Below, piece after piece: positions 1-9,331 of a stretch of DNA of 64,000 nt. A program made the position numbers and the translations under genes. The notes below the pieces were generated by a model, which saw only the letters and a program-made list of their open reading frames with translations, was not told the DNA's origin and made no database searches. Positions within the stretch are counted from its first letter, which is position 1. Each line of letters starts with the position of its first letter. The stretch comes from WTFV01 sp965214865 (GTDB lineage Bacteria; Acidobacteriota; Vicinamibacteria; Vicinamibacterales; UBA8438). The stretch lies in the NCBI GenBank assembly GCA_965214865.1, contig CBDCCN010000004.1, forward strand, positions 1,612,001 through 1,676,000, read 5' to 3'.

Positions 1-1108
<1,108 letters not shown>

Positions 1109-1116
<8 letters not shown>

Positions 1117-3454
1117 TCAGGCAGCCCAGGCGGCTCGGGCGTCCGACACGGACCTGCTGGCCGGGCTCAATCCGGAGCAGCGCGCGGCGGTGCTGCACCG
1201 CGCCGGACCGCTGCTGATCCTGGCCGGCGCCGGGTCCGGCAAGACGCGGGTCATCTGCTACCGGCTCGCCGCCCTCATCGGCGGCGGTCATGCGCGGCCG
1301 GAGCAGGTTCTGGCGGTCACTTTCACCAACAAGGCGGCGGAGGAGATGCGGGGCCGCGTCGAGCAGCTCCTCGGCAGGACGGCGCCGCGCCTCTGGGTCT
1401 CCACGTTCCACGCCTTCTGCGCGCGGATGCTGCGCCGGGAGGGACCGCGGATCGGCCTCTCCCGCGATTTCGTGATCTACGACAGCGTCGACCAGCTCAA
1501 CGTGGTGCGGCAGGCCATGCGGGAGCTGGACGTCGACCCCAAGATGGTGCCGGCGAAGGCCCTGCTGTCGCGCATCAGCCAGGCGAAGAACCGCCTGCGG
1601 AGCGCCGCCGACCTCCGCCGGGCCGACCAGAGCTTCGCCGACGAGCAGCTCGCGGCGGTCTACGAGCGCTACGCCCGCGTGCTGCGTGGGAGCCGGGCGC
1701 TCGACTTCGACGACCTGCTGCTGAAGACGGTGACGCTGTTCGAGGAATCGGCGGAGACGCGCGCCCGGTACGCGGAACGCTTCCGCTACGTCATGGTCGA
1801 CGAGTACCAGGACACGAACCGGCCGCAGTATCTGCTGATCCGGCACCTCGCAGAGCGGCACCGCAACCTTTGCGTGGTCGGCGATCCCGACCAGTCCATC
1901 TACAAGTGGCGGGGCGCGGACCTGCGCAACATCCTGGACTTCGAGGACGACTTTCCCGAAACCACCGTCGTCCGCCTCGAGCGCAACTACCGGTCCACGC
2001 AGGTCATCCTCGACGCCGCGTCCGGGCTGATCGCCCACAACCGCCGCCGCCGGAAGAAGCGCCTCTACACGGAGAGCGGCAGCGGGGAGCCGGTCGTCTT
2101 CCACCGCGCCGCCGACGAGCTCGAGGAGGCCGACTTCATCCTCGGCCGGCTTCGCGGCGCGCCCGGACGCGCTGCGGTGCTCTTTCGCACCAACGCGCAG
2201 TCGCGGGTGATCGAGGAGGCCCTGGTGCGCGCCGGCGTCCGGTACCGCGTGATCGGCGGGGTCCGGTTCTACGAGCGCAAGGAGGTCAAGGACGCCCTGG
2301 CGTACCTGAAGCTGCTGCTGAACCCGGACGACGACGTCAGCCTGCGCCGCGTCATCAACGTCCCGGCGAGGGGGATCGGCGCCGGGGTGATGGAGGGGCT
2401 GGAAGGCATCGAACCCGCGCCCGTCCACGACGCCCCGCTGTTCGACGGACCGCCGGGAGGGGAGGCGCCCGAGGCCGGCTGGTCGCTCTGGAAGCGGCTG
2501 CTGCGCGCGACCGACGAGCGTCTGCTCCCGAAGCGGGCCCTCACCGCGCTGTCGGCGTTCCGGACGCTGCTGGAGTCGCTCCGGGCCGCCGCCGCGAACG
2601 AATCGGTCTCGACCACCATCTCCCGGGCGCTCACCGACAGCGGCTACGTCCCGGCGCTGCGCAAGGACGGCAGCGAGGAGGCCGAGAACCGGCTGGCCAA
2701 CCTGATGGAGCTGGTCTCGGCGGCCCAGGACTACGAGGTGCGGGAGGAGGAGCACAGCCTGGGCGGCTTCGTCGACCGGCAGTCGCTGCTGTCGGAGGCG
2801 GACGAAGGGGAGGGGCCGGACGACGCGGGCGTCTGGCTGATGACCCTGCACGCCGCCAAGGGACTCGAATTCCCGCTCGTCGTGCTGGCGGGGATGGAGG
2901 ACGGGCTGTTCCCCCACTCCCGCACCCTGGAGGATGAAGAGGGGCTGGAGGAGGAGCGGCGGCTCTGCTACGTCGGGATGACGCGGGCCGAGCGGCGGCT
3001 GGTGCTGACCAGCGCCGCCCGGCGGCGTCTGTTCGGCGAGTACCAGTCGACCGAGCCGTCACGCTTTCTGTTCGAGATTCCGCACGAGCTGGTCCGGGTG
3101 GTCGAGCCGGCGTACAGTCCGCACTCGCCCGCGGCCGGATACGAGGTCCCGCGGCGGACCTACGGCGGCGGGCGCCCGTACGGCGGCCCGCGCACGCGCG
3201 GCGGCGGGCGGCGGCGAGGCCCTGCCGGCGAAGCGCCCGTGGGCACAGCGCCCGACACCTTCTACGACGACGAGGACGAGGACCAGTCGCAGGGGGGCAT
3301 CTCGCGCGGCGCGCGGGTGCGGCACCCGAAGTTCGGGGTCGGCACGGTGGTGGGCGTCGAACCGGCGGCGGGCGACCTGAAGCTCTCCATCCGGTTCACC
3401 GGCATCGGCGTGAAGAAGCTCCTCGCGCGCTACGCGAAGCTGGAGCGGCTGTGA
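1109..3454 (+). CDS. pcrA: ATP-dependent 3'-5' DNA helicase, PcrA/UvrD family
   Basis: An SF1A helicase acting in nucleotide-excision and mismatch repair and in removing proteins from DNA. Visible motifs in order: Walker A GAGSGKT (residues 40-46), VTFTNKAAEEM, Walker B/II VDEYQDTN, motif III GDPDQSIYKWRGAD, motif IV LERNYRST, motif V LHAAKGLEF and motif VI VGMTRAERRL. A Gly/Arg-rich linker follows, then a PcrA-type C-terminal domain (RHPKFGVGTVVGVE) that in PcrA binds RNA polymerase. The length of 781 residues is normal. The start is TTG at 1109, overlapping the glmS stop by 8 bases; no better in-frame ATG precedes the Walker A motif, so translational coupling to glmS is likely. Confidence 0.95.
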
Positions 3455-3489
3455 GCTTGCGGTAAACCGGCGGCAGGATGCATCGAAGA

Positions 3490-3562
3490 ATGGATCATTA
3501 CGCCAGATGCCGAGCAGGACCGCGGCCCCGGTCAGAACGACGGAAATGATTTCAGGCATCAT
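3490..3562 (-). pseudogene. Possible N-terminal remnant of a small membrane-anchored protein
   Basis: On the minus strand an ATG-ATG pair at 3562-3557 opens a frame reading MMPEIISVVLTGAAVLLGIW, one hydrophobic helix, before the similarity I recognise runs out. The opening resembles small one-helix coiled-coil proteins of unknown function. The frame then runs antisense into the helicase gene, which argues against an intact protein. The rest of the 3455-3723 gap holds only the promoter described separately. Confidence 0.25.
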
Positions 3563-3638
3563 GAGCCAGTGTGCCGCTGGCTTCGTCTGAGCGGTATCGG
3601 GTGGAATGGGCGCCGGGGCGACTTGGGTGCCGGTCGCT

Positions 3639-3668
3639 TTGACGCTGTGTCGATTTCTCACGTACGAT
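3639..3668 (+). promoter_or_regulatory. Candidate sigma-70-type promoter for the FmdB-family gene
   Basis: TTGACG at 3639-3644 and TACGAT at 3663-3668 are separated by 18 bases, a good -35/-10 match in an otherwise GC-rich gap. The implied start near 3675 lies about 50 bases before the ATG at 3724. This is a prediction from the sequence only. Confidence 0.5.
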
Positions 3669-3723
3669 AAGTGATTGGCTTTCGGCGTCTTGAGGGTGCC
3701 GAACCGCCTGTGCGACTGAGACG

Positions 3724-4083
3724 ATGCCGCTTTACGAATACGAGTGCAACGACTGCGAACACCGCTTCGAGCGGATTCAGAAGTTCTCCGACCCGCTGGT
3801 GTCGGCCTGTCCCGCCTGCGGCGGCGAGGTCCGCAAGCTGCTGTCGTCACCCGCCATCCAGTTCAAGGGGACCGGGTGGTACGTGACCGACTACGCGAAG
3901 AAGCCGAGCGAGGCCAAGCCGAACGGGGCGGCGGGCGGCGATGCGAAGGACGGCAGCGCGAAGGGCGCCGACGGGGAGGGCTCCGAGGCGTCGGCATCCG
4001 GGGACGCCGCGTCGTCGACGTCGAAGACCGAGTCGAGCGCCGCGAAGAAGAAGTCCGCGTCGGAGTCGGCCGCAGCGCACTGA
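3724..4083 (+). CDS. FmdB-family zinc-ribbon protein
   Basis: A 119-residue protein of the FmdB/CxxC_CXXC_SSSS family. The first 60 residues carry the family pattern: MPLYEYECNDCEHRFE with one CxxC pair, then CPACGG for the second, together a zinc ribbon, followed by KLLSSPAIQFKGTGWYVTDY. The remainder (about residues 60-119) is low-complexity Lys/Ala/Ser/Glu/Gly and probably disordered. The family was named after a putative regulator of formamidase genes, but its molecular role is not established, so no specific function is assigned. It sits alone between the helicase and convergent galU, behind its own predicted promoter. Confidence 0.85.
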   Translation: MPLYEYECNDCEHRFERIQKFSDPLVSACPACGGEVRKLLSSPAIQFKGTGWYVTDYAKKPSEAKPNGAAGGDAKDGSAKGADGEGSEASASGDAASSTSKTESSAAKKKSASESAAAH

Positions 4084-4102
4084 GGATCGCAGGGGGCGAC
4101 TC

Positions 4103-4993
4103 TCAGGCGCCGGTCGCAGGCACGGTCAGGCTGTCGAGCGCTTCCCGCAGCGCGGCGGCCAGGGCCGGCTGCTTCGCGGCGAAGTGGATGGTGGCCTTCA
4201 GGAATCCGCCCCGGTTGCCGGCGTCGAGCCGCGTCCCGTTCAGCGCGCAGGCATGGATCTGCCGGGTGCGCAGCAGGCGGCGCAAGCCGTCGGTCAACTG
4301 GATCTCGCCCCCCGCGCCCCGCTCCGTCGATTCGAGGGTGGGGAAGACGTCGGGCGTCAGGACGTAGCGGCCGAGGATCGCGAGGTCGGACGGCGCGTCG
4401 GCCACGTCCGGCTTCTCGACCAGGTCGGTCACGCGGAACATGCCGTCGCGTACCGGCTCGGCCGCGACGATGCCGTAGCGGTGCACGGCGGCGCGCGGCA
4501 CGCGTTCGACCAGCAGGACCGGCCCGCCGCACGCGGCGAAGACGTCGAGCATCCGGCGCAGGGCCGGCGGTTCGGCGTCGATCACGTCATCGGGCAGCAG
4601 GACCGCGAACGGCGCGTCCCCGACCGCGTCGCGGCCGCACAGCACCGCGTGGCCGAGGCCGAGCGGCTCCGGCTGGTGGACGCAGGTGACGTCGGCCAGC
4701 GCCGTCAGCGCGCGGACGGTGGCCAGCAGATCGGGCTTGCCGCGCGCCTCGAGCTCCGCCTCGAGCTGCGGGGCGGGCGTGAAGTGCGCGGCGGTCAGGG
4801 TATTGCCGGGGTTCGTCACCAGCACGATGCGGCGGACCCCGGACCGAACGGCTTCCTCGACGCCGTACTGGATGAGCGGACGGTCGACGAGGGTGAGCAG
4901 TTCCTTGGGAATCGCCTTGGTGGCCGGCAGCATCCGCGTGCCGAGGCCGGCCGCCGGCACGAGGACGCTACGGACGGCGGCGTTCGTCGGCAT
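4103..4993 (-). CDS. galU: UTP--glucose-1-phosphate uridylyltransferase
   Basis: Makes UDP-glucose from UTP and glucose-1-phosphate for envelope polysaccharides and galactose metabolism; cytoplasmic. The N-terminal nucleotide-binding signature VPAAGLGTRMLPATKAIPKE is diagnostic of bacterial GalU. Further family blocks are QPEPLGLGHAVLC, LLPDDVID (metal-binding Asp), VEKPD and GGEIQLTDGL. The length of 296 residues is typical. Only 32 bases separate its ATG from the divergent serS start, so both promoters must lie in or beside that gap. It is convergent with the FmdB-type gene. Confidence 0.95.
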   Translation of the reverse strand: MPTNAAVRSVLVPAAGLGTRMLPATKAIPKELLTLVDRPLIQYGVEEAVRSGVRRIVLVTNPGNTLTAAHFTPAPQLEAELEARGKPDLLATVRALTALADVTCVHQPEPLGLGHAVLCGRDAVGDAPFAVLLPDDVIDAEPPALRRMLDVFAACGGPVLLVERVPRAAVHRYGIVAAEPVRDGMFRVTDLVEKPDVADAPSDLAILGRYVLTPDVFPTLESTERGAGGEIQLTDGLRRLLRTRQIHACALNGTRLDAGNRGGFLKATIHFAAKQPALAAALREALDSLTVPATGA

Positions 4994-5025
4994 GCAGTTT
5001 CGGATCGTATCATTCGTGGTCTGTC

Positions 5026-6327
5026 ATGCTGGATCCCGCACTGCTTCGTGAAAGCCTCGACGATGTCCGCGCGCGACTCGAGACGCGCAGCGAGGACCAC
5101 AACACCGATCTCGACCGGCTGGTGAAGGCCGATGCCCGGCGCCGCGCCATCATCCCGGAGCTCGAAACCAACCGCCGGGCCCGGAAGCTGGTGGGCGAGC
5201 AGGTCGCCCGCGCCCGGAAGGCAGGCCGGGGCCGCGACGCGCTCGACGAGCTGTTGCGGGTCGGCCAGGAGCACGGCGCCGTCATCAAGGCGCTGGAGGC
5301 TCGGCTCGGATCGGTGGAAGCCGAGCGGGACGCCTGCGCCCGCACGCTGCCCAACCTGCCGCACGCGACCGTGCCGGTCGGCAGTTCCGAGGCCGACAAC
5401 GTGGAGATCCGCCGGCACGGGGACCCGACCCGCTTCGATTACGCGCCGCGGCCGCACTGGGAGCTGGGCGCGGCTCTCGGGATCCTCGACTTCGAGCGCG
5501 CCGCCCGGATGGCGGGGTCGCGCTTCGCGGTGCTGACCGGCGCCGGCGCCCGGCTGGCGCGGGCGCTCATCAACTTCATGCTCGATCTGCACACCGGCGA
5601 GCACGGCTATACCGAGGTGGAGCCGCCGTTCCTGGCCAACCAGGCCGCGCTGACCGGCACCGGCAACCTGCCGAAGTTCGAGCACGACCTGTTCAAGGTG
5701 GCCGGCGACTGGGACCTCTACCTGATCCCGACGGCGGAGGTCCCGCTGTGCAACCTGCACCGGGAGGAGATCCTCGACGGCCGCCGGCTGCCGGCGCGCT
5801 ACGTCGCCTACACCCCGTGCTTCCGGAGCGAGGCGGGTTCGTACGGCAAGGACGTCCGGGGCCTGATCCGCCAGCACCAGTTCGACAAGGTGGAGCTGGT
5901 GGCCTTCGCCACGCCGGAGACGTCCTGGAACGTGCACGAGGAGCTGACCCTGCACGCCGAGGAGGTGCTGAAGCGGCTCGGCCTGCCGTACCGCACCGTG
6001 CTGCTGTGCACCGGCGACATGGGGTTCGCCGCGTCGAAGACCTACGACCTGGAGGTGTGGCTGCCGGGGCACGACGCCTACCGGGAGATCTCGTCGTGCA
6101 GCAACACGGAGGCGTTCCAGGCGCGCCGCGCCGGCATCCGCTTCCGCCGCGACGGGAAGGGGAAGCCGGAGCACCTGCACACGTTGAACGGCTCCGGCGT
6201 GGCGGTCGGCCGCGCGCTGGTGGCGATTCTGGAAAACTGCCAGCAGCGGGACGGGTCGGTGGTGGTGCCGGAGGCGCTGCGTCCGTACATGGGCGGGCTC
6301 GAACGGATCGAACCCGTACAGGGATAA
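5026..6327 (+). CDS. serS: Seryl-tRNA synthetase
   Basis: Charges tRNA-Ser with serine; a class II synthetase. The N-terminal coiled-coil arm (about residues 1-110: MLDPALLRESLDDVRARL, then long charged helices) is followed by the catalytic core with class II motif 2 (CFRSEAGSYGKDVRGLIRQHQF), the SerRS block FAASKTYDLEVWLPG with EISSCSNTEAFQARR, and motif 3 (HTLNGSGVAVGRALVAILEN). The length of 433 residues is close to the usual 425. The next transcript element is a tRNA-Ser gene nine bases after the stop, so synthetase and substrate may be co-transcribed. Confidence 0.97.
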   Translation: MLDPALLRESLDDVRARLETRSEDHNTDLDRLVKADARRRAIIPELETNRRARKLVGEQVARARKAGRGRDALDELLRVGQEHGAVIKALEARLGSVEAERDACARTLPNLPHATVPVGSSEADNVEIRRHGDPTRFDYAPRPHWELGAALGILDFERAARMAGSRFAVLTGAGARLARALINFMLDLHTGEHGYTEVEPPFLANQAALTGTGNLPKFEHDLFKVAGDWDLYLIPTAEVPLCNLHREEILDGRRLPARYVAYTPCFRSEAGSYGKDVRGLIRQHQFDKVELVAFATPETSWNVHEELTLHAEEVLKRLGLPYRTVLLCTGDMGFAASKTYDLEVWLPGHDAYREISSCSNTEAFQARRAGIRFRRDGKGKPEHLHTLNGSGVAVGRALVAILENCQQRDGSVVVPEALRPYMGGLERIEPVQG

Positions 6328-6336
6328 TCGTCTTGC

Positions 6337-6426
6337 GGAGGGATGGCCGAGCGGTCGAAGGCGGCGGTCTTGAAAACCGTTAGCGGGGAAACCCGCTCCG
6401 GGGTTCGAATCCCCGTCCCTCCGCCA
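6337..6426 (+). tRNA. tRNA-Ser, anticodon TGA
   Basis: A 7-bp acceptor stem pairs GGAGGGA (6337-6343) with TCCCTCC (6416-6422), followed by discriminator G and an encoded CCA at 6424-6426. The anticodon loop CTTGAAA gives anticodon TGA, reading UCA and wobble codons. A long variable arm (AGCGGGG..CCCGCT) identifies a class II tRNA as expected for serine, and the T loop is TTCGAAT. It follows serS directly. Confidence 0.96.
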
Positions 6427-6449
6427 GAGCCGCCCGTTCGGGGGGCTCT
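6426..6449 (+). terminator. Strong hairpin directly after tRNA-Ser
   Basis: AGAGCC (6426-6431) pairs with GGCTCT (6444-6449). Inside it, past one G-G mismatch, CCC pairs with GGG around a GTTC loop. It begins at the last base of the tRNA CCA. There is no clear T run, so an intrinsic-terminator or processing role is inferred from position and stem strength only. On the minus strand it also follows the small membrane protein gene ending at 6462, so it could serve both directions. Confidence 0.45.
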
Positions 6450-6461
6450 CGGCGTGCCGGG

Positions 6462-6674
6462 TCACTCGCTCCGGGTGACGACGGACCACAGGTACACCAG
6501 CATGCCGGCGCTCACGAGTCCTGCGCCCAGACTGAGGAACAGGAAGAACGAGACCGGATGGTTCCAGAACAACGTGGCCATTTCGATACCCAGTCCTGAC
6601 GCGATCAACATCCCGGACACCTGGAGGCGGCCGGCCAGTCCGTCCCGAAGTCCCGGCAGTCGTCCCCGGCTCAC
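6462..6674 (-). CDS. Small membrane protein linked to the multihaem cytochrome genes
   Basis: A 70-residue protein with a GTG start at 6674 that overlaps the stop of the upstream NapC-type gene (GTGA). A GGAGG ribosome site lies 9 bases upstream, which makes the start convincing. Two hydrophobic stretches are visible: a weaker one around LQVSGMLIASGLGIEMATLF and a strong one around SFFLFLSLGAGLVSAGMLVYLW, ending VVTRSE. I recognise no family. Tight coupling to the tetrahaem gene suggests a small accessory subunit of the quinol-oxidising module, but that is inference from position. Confidence 0.72.
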   Translation of the reverse strand: MSRGRLPGLRDGLAGRLQVSGMLIASGLGIEMATLFWNHPVSFFLFLSLGAGLVSAGMLVYLWSVVTRSE

Positions 6675-7288
6675 CGCGGTTCCTCCGGGTCCCAGCGCGG
6701 GAACCGGTCGAGGTGCGCCACCTCGTGCACCAGGTTGTGGCACATGACGCAGGACCGCGTCCCGTCGCGCAGGGCGGCCAGAAACGGCGCGTGGGCGGCC
6801 TGCTCCTCGTAGGATCGGCCGCCCTGATGGCAGGCCAGGCAGGCGCGGTTCTCGAACGGCTCGTACAGCGCGACGGGATCGGAGACCGTCCCCCACACGG
6901 TGTGCCACACGTGCCGGAAGCCCCGCACCTTGTCGTCGACGCCGCCGAACATCGTGTAGTTCGTATGACACGTGTAGCAGGCGCGGTCGACCGGCACCCG
7001 CCGGTTCTGGTAGTGCGCCGCCGGCAGAAACCGCGGATCGTCGATGTGCAGACTCTCCCGCCAGGGTTCCATCAAGTGACAGGAGAGGCAGAACGTCGTG
7101 GTCTGGGCCTGCTCGTAGTGCCGCGCCGCGCCGCCCAGCAGCACGAGGCCGGGCAGCACGAAGAGGGCCGCGAACGCGGCCACCTTGCCGCCGACCGTGG
7201 CCGCCGCCTCGGGCCGGCGGACCACGACCCCGATGAGCACGAGGGCGGCACTCGCGAAAACGATGAGGATGATGGTGGCGCCGGTCAT
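6671..7288 (-). CDS. NapC/NrfH-type tetrahaem cytochrome c, quinol dehydrogenase
   Basis: A 205-residue membrane-anchored cytochrome of the NapC/NrfH/cM552 family, which oxidises quinol and passes electrons to a periplasmic multihaem enzyme. Two hydrophobic segments lead the protein (about residues 3-23 and 34-55), rather than the single helix usual in NrfH. Four haem motifs follow: CLSCH, CYTCH, CLACH and CVMCH. The first reads C-x-x-C-H-x-M (CLSCHLM), the unusual haem-1 signature of NrfH/cM552 proteins. It lies 21 bases downstream of the octahaem HAO-family gene and is coupled to a 70-residue membrane protein by a GTGA overlap. Together they resemble the HaoA/CycX pair known from Campylobacterota. 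Confidence 0.85.
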   Translation of the reverse strand: MTGATIILIVFASAALVLIGVVVRRPEAAATVGGKVAAFAALFVLPGLVLLGGAARHYEQAQTTTFCLSCHLMEPWRESLHIDDPRFLPAAHYQNRRVPVDRACYTCHTNYTMFGGVDDKVRGFRHVWHTVWGTVSDPVALYEPFENRACLACHQGGRSYEEQAAHAPFLAALRDGTRSCVMCHNLVHEVAHLDRFPRWDPEEPR

Positions 7289-7309
7289 GGGCGACGTTCC
7301 GTCCGCCGG

Positions 7310-8596
7310 CTAGCGGCTCGCGCGCAGCTCCTCCGCCAGCGTCCTGATCTCGGTCAGGTCCTGCACCATCTCGCTCCAGCCGTACCACAGGGAGTAGTCG
7401 GGGTTGTTGTGGAACGCGCCCTGGAAGGTGCGCATCCGGTGCTCCAGGTGCATCCTGAACAGGCGCTGCTCGATCACCGACGGCGCGTCGTGGAACGCCA
7501 GCAGATCCGGGTAGTCGTACGCGTAGTGGTCCGGCTTGCGCAGCACCCCGTCGGTGTAGAGGGCGGCGACGATGCGGATCGCCTCGGCCAGCATGCGGTC
7601 CGCCTCGCGGATCATGTCGTCGCCCTTCGCGAGTTCCGCGCGCACGAAGTTGCCGGAGTGGCACTCTTCGCAGACCGCGATCATGCGGTCCCGCTCGCGT
7701 TGCCAGTCCTCCTGCGTCAGCCGGACGACGTCGGCCTGCTGCACGACCTCCAGGCGCGGGGTCGGATTCCCCTCGGGGTCCAGGACCCCGAGCGCCTGGA
7801 GAATGGTTGTCTGGTCGGCGGCCCACTCGGGATCCTCCGCCAGGGGCAGGCGCACGGCCAGGAATCCCCAGGCGGTCCGCACCTCGTGGTTGCCCTGCGG
7901 CATGTGGCAGGTCTGGCAGGTGGGCGCCGCGGCCTCGTCCGGGAGTGTGCCGTTCTGCTTCAGGAGGTGTCGCACGCCGTGCTTGGACGACGAGTACATC
8001 TCCCATTGCGGGTGGTCGATCCCCATGTGGCACGTCCGGCACGCCTGCGGTTCCCGCGCCTCCTTGACGGAGAACAGGTGGCGCGTATGGCAGGCGTCGC
8101 ACGAGGCCAAGCCGAACATGACGCCGTCCGCCTTCAACTGCCGAAGCTCGTCCTCGGTCTTGACTCCGAGACGGTGACACCCGCCGCAGCCTTTCATGCC
8201 CTCGGTGAGCGCCATCGGCAGCCAGTGCGTGGTCGGCATCGCGTTCATGCTGGCCCATGCCAGGGCGTGCTTGCCGCCCCCGAACTGCTCCGCCTGGATC
8301 GGGTGGCAGCCCGCGCACGTTTCCAGGGTCGCCATCGTGACCCGGGCCACGTCCTCCGCCGAGCTGTGTCCGTCGCCGTGACACAGGACGCAATCGACGC
8401 CCGTCGCGCTGTGCCGGCTCAGCTCCCAGTCCGTGACGATGTTCGGCGTCGCCTCGCGATGACATCCGACGCAGGAAGAAGCCTCGGCCGCCTCGGGCGG
8501 GGCGTCCCGGCCCCCGCACGCGGCCAGGGCCGGCACGACGGGCAGCAGACACCAAGCGGGGATACGGCAACGACCACCGGTAGTGAAGAGCGCCAT
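7310..8596 (-). CDS. Octahaem cytochrome c of the hydroxylamine oxidoreductase (HAO) family, lipoprotein
   Basis: A 428-residue secreted cytochrome with eight CxxCH motifs in order: CVGCH, CVLCH, CAGCH, CGGCH, CDACH, CRTCH, CQTCH and CEECH. The C-terminal helical region with HNNPDYSLWYGW matches my memory of the HAO family. The ATG at 8596 gives a lipoprotein signal ending LAAC, placing the enzyme on the outer face of a membrane; the frame is open upstream to 8947, but that extension is basic and low-complexity. HAO proteins oxidise hydroxylamine or, in the HaoA/CycX pairing, reduce nitrite or hydroxylamine. The choice depends on whether a Tyr cross-links the catalytic haem, which I cannot settle by reading. 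The adjacent NapC-type gene favours a reductive, quinol-fed enzyme. Confidence 0.82.
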   Translation of the reverse strand: MALFTTGGRCRIPAWCLLPVVPALAACGGRDAPPEAAEASSCVGCHREATPNIVTDWELSRHSATGVDCVLCHGDGHSSAEDVARVTMATLETCAGCHPIQAEQFGGGKHALAWASMNAMPTTHWLPMALTEGMKGCGGCHRLGVKTEDELRQLKADGVMFGLASCDACHTRHLFSVKEAREPQACRTCHMGIDHPQWEMYSSSKHGVRHLLKQNGTLPDEAAAPTCQTCHMPQGNHEVRTAWGFLAVRLPLAEDPEWAADQTTILQALGVLDPEGNPTPRLEVVQQADVVRLTQEDWQRERDRMIAVCEECHSGNFVRAELAKGDDMIREADRMLAEAIRIVAALYTDGVLRKPDHYAYDYPDLLAFHDAPSVIEQRLFRMHLEHRMRTFQGAFHNNPDYSLWYGWSEMVQDLTEIRTLAEELRASR

Positions 8597-9047
8597 CGGC
8601 AGCAGGTACAGCAAGTTCCATGCCGCCGGAAACCGGCATGTCCGTTCACCGGGCGCGCCGGGCGATGACAGGTCGCACGCGCGGCGCGCGCCGCCGGACG
8701 CGAGCTGCCCGGCCCGTTCGCCGGGCGTGATTCCAGACCGGCGTCGCGCGCGCACCGTCCGCGAACTATTTCCCACGTGGCTCCAGGTTGCGGAATCGTC
8801 CGCGTGCGCGCGGAATATCCCGCACGGCGCGCCGGGCGAGCGGCTCGCCGCGGCGTAGCCGGCCCCGGCGATCCCGCGGAACAGCAGCGGGCCCTCGCGG
8901 AACAGCGGGAGGCTCTCGCGGCGAGGGACGAGATCATCGAAGCCCAACGGGCGGAGATCGAGGAGTCGAGGCGGCGGCTCGGTGGCGGTGGATAGAGCCG
9001 CGTTCGCCGGGCGCGCGGCGCGCCGGCGGCCGGCAAGCCCCCGAGGT
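8597..9047. other. Gene-poor gap with a coiled-coil-coding remnant
   Basis: No gene is convincing in these 450 bases. On the plus strand, 8869-8995 encodes a heptad-like stretch (ALAEQREALAARDEIIEAQR) ending at a stop. It resembles the N-terminal coiled coil of IS66-type transposases or other small coiled-coil proteins, but the upstream part of the frame is not protein-like and no start or ribosome site is convincing. The flanks contain recurring CGCCGGGCGCGCCG-type motifs that may simply reflect GC bias. It probably holds the promoter of the HAO-family gene. Confidence 0.35.
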
Positions 9048-9260
9048 TCAACTCATGAAGGAACGGACCACGAGCGTGACGATGCCGACGATGGTCGCCA
9101 CGGTGCCGCCGAGCACCATGTCGAGCTTGGTCTCGACGCGAATCAGCCTCGATTCGAACGCGGCGATCTCCTCGGCGGCGGCGCGCGCGCGTGCTTCGGA
9201 CGCGCCCGCTTCCCTGAGCGCCTCGTACGTCTCGGACAGCATGACTGCCATGTGCGTCAA
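9048..9260 (-). CDS. Small coiled-coil membrane protein, function unknown
   Basis: A 70-residue protein: an N-terminal helical, Ala/Glu/Arg-rich half (about residues 8-48: ETYEALREAGASEARARAAA, then RLIRVETKLDMVL) and one C-terminal membrane helix (TVATIVGIVTLVVRSF). The layout of coiled coil followed by an anchor resembles DUF1640/CCDC90-like small proteins, whose role in bacteria is unknown. It lies between the glucan phosphorylase start-distal end and the multihaem genes on the same strand. I chose the first ATG, at 9260; a second Met four codons in is equally possible. Confidence 0.6.
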   Translation of the reverse strand: MTHMAVMLSETYEALREAGASEARARAAAEEIAAFESRLIRVETKLDMVLGGTVATIVGIVTLVVRSFMS

Positions 9261-9331
9261 CCCCGCCCCGGCCGCGTCGCGGCTCGCTTACCGAGATTGT
9301 ACCCCGCTCGCCCTGCACCTGTTGGGCAGGC

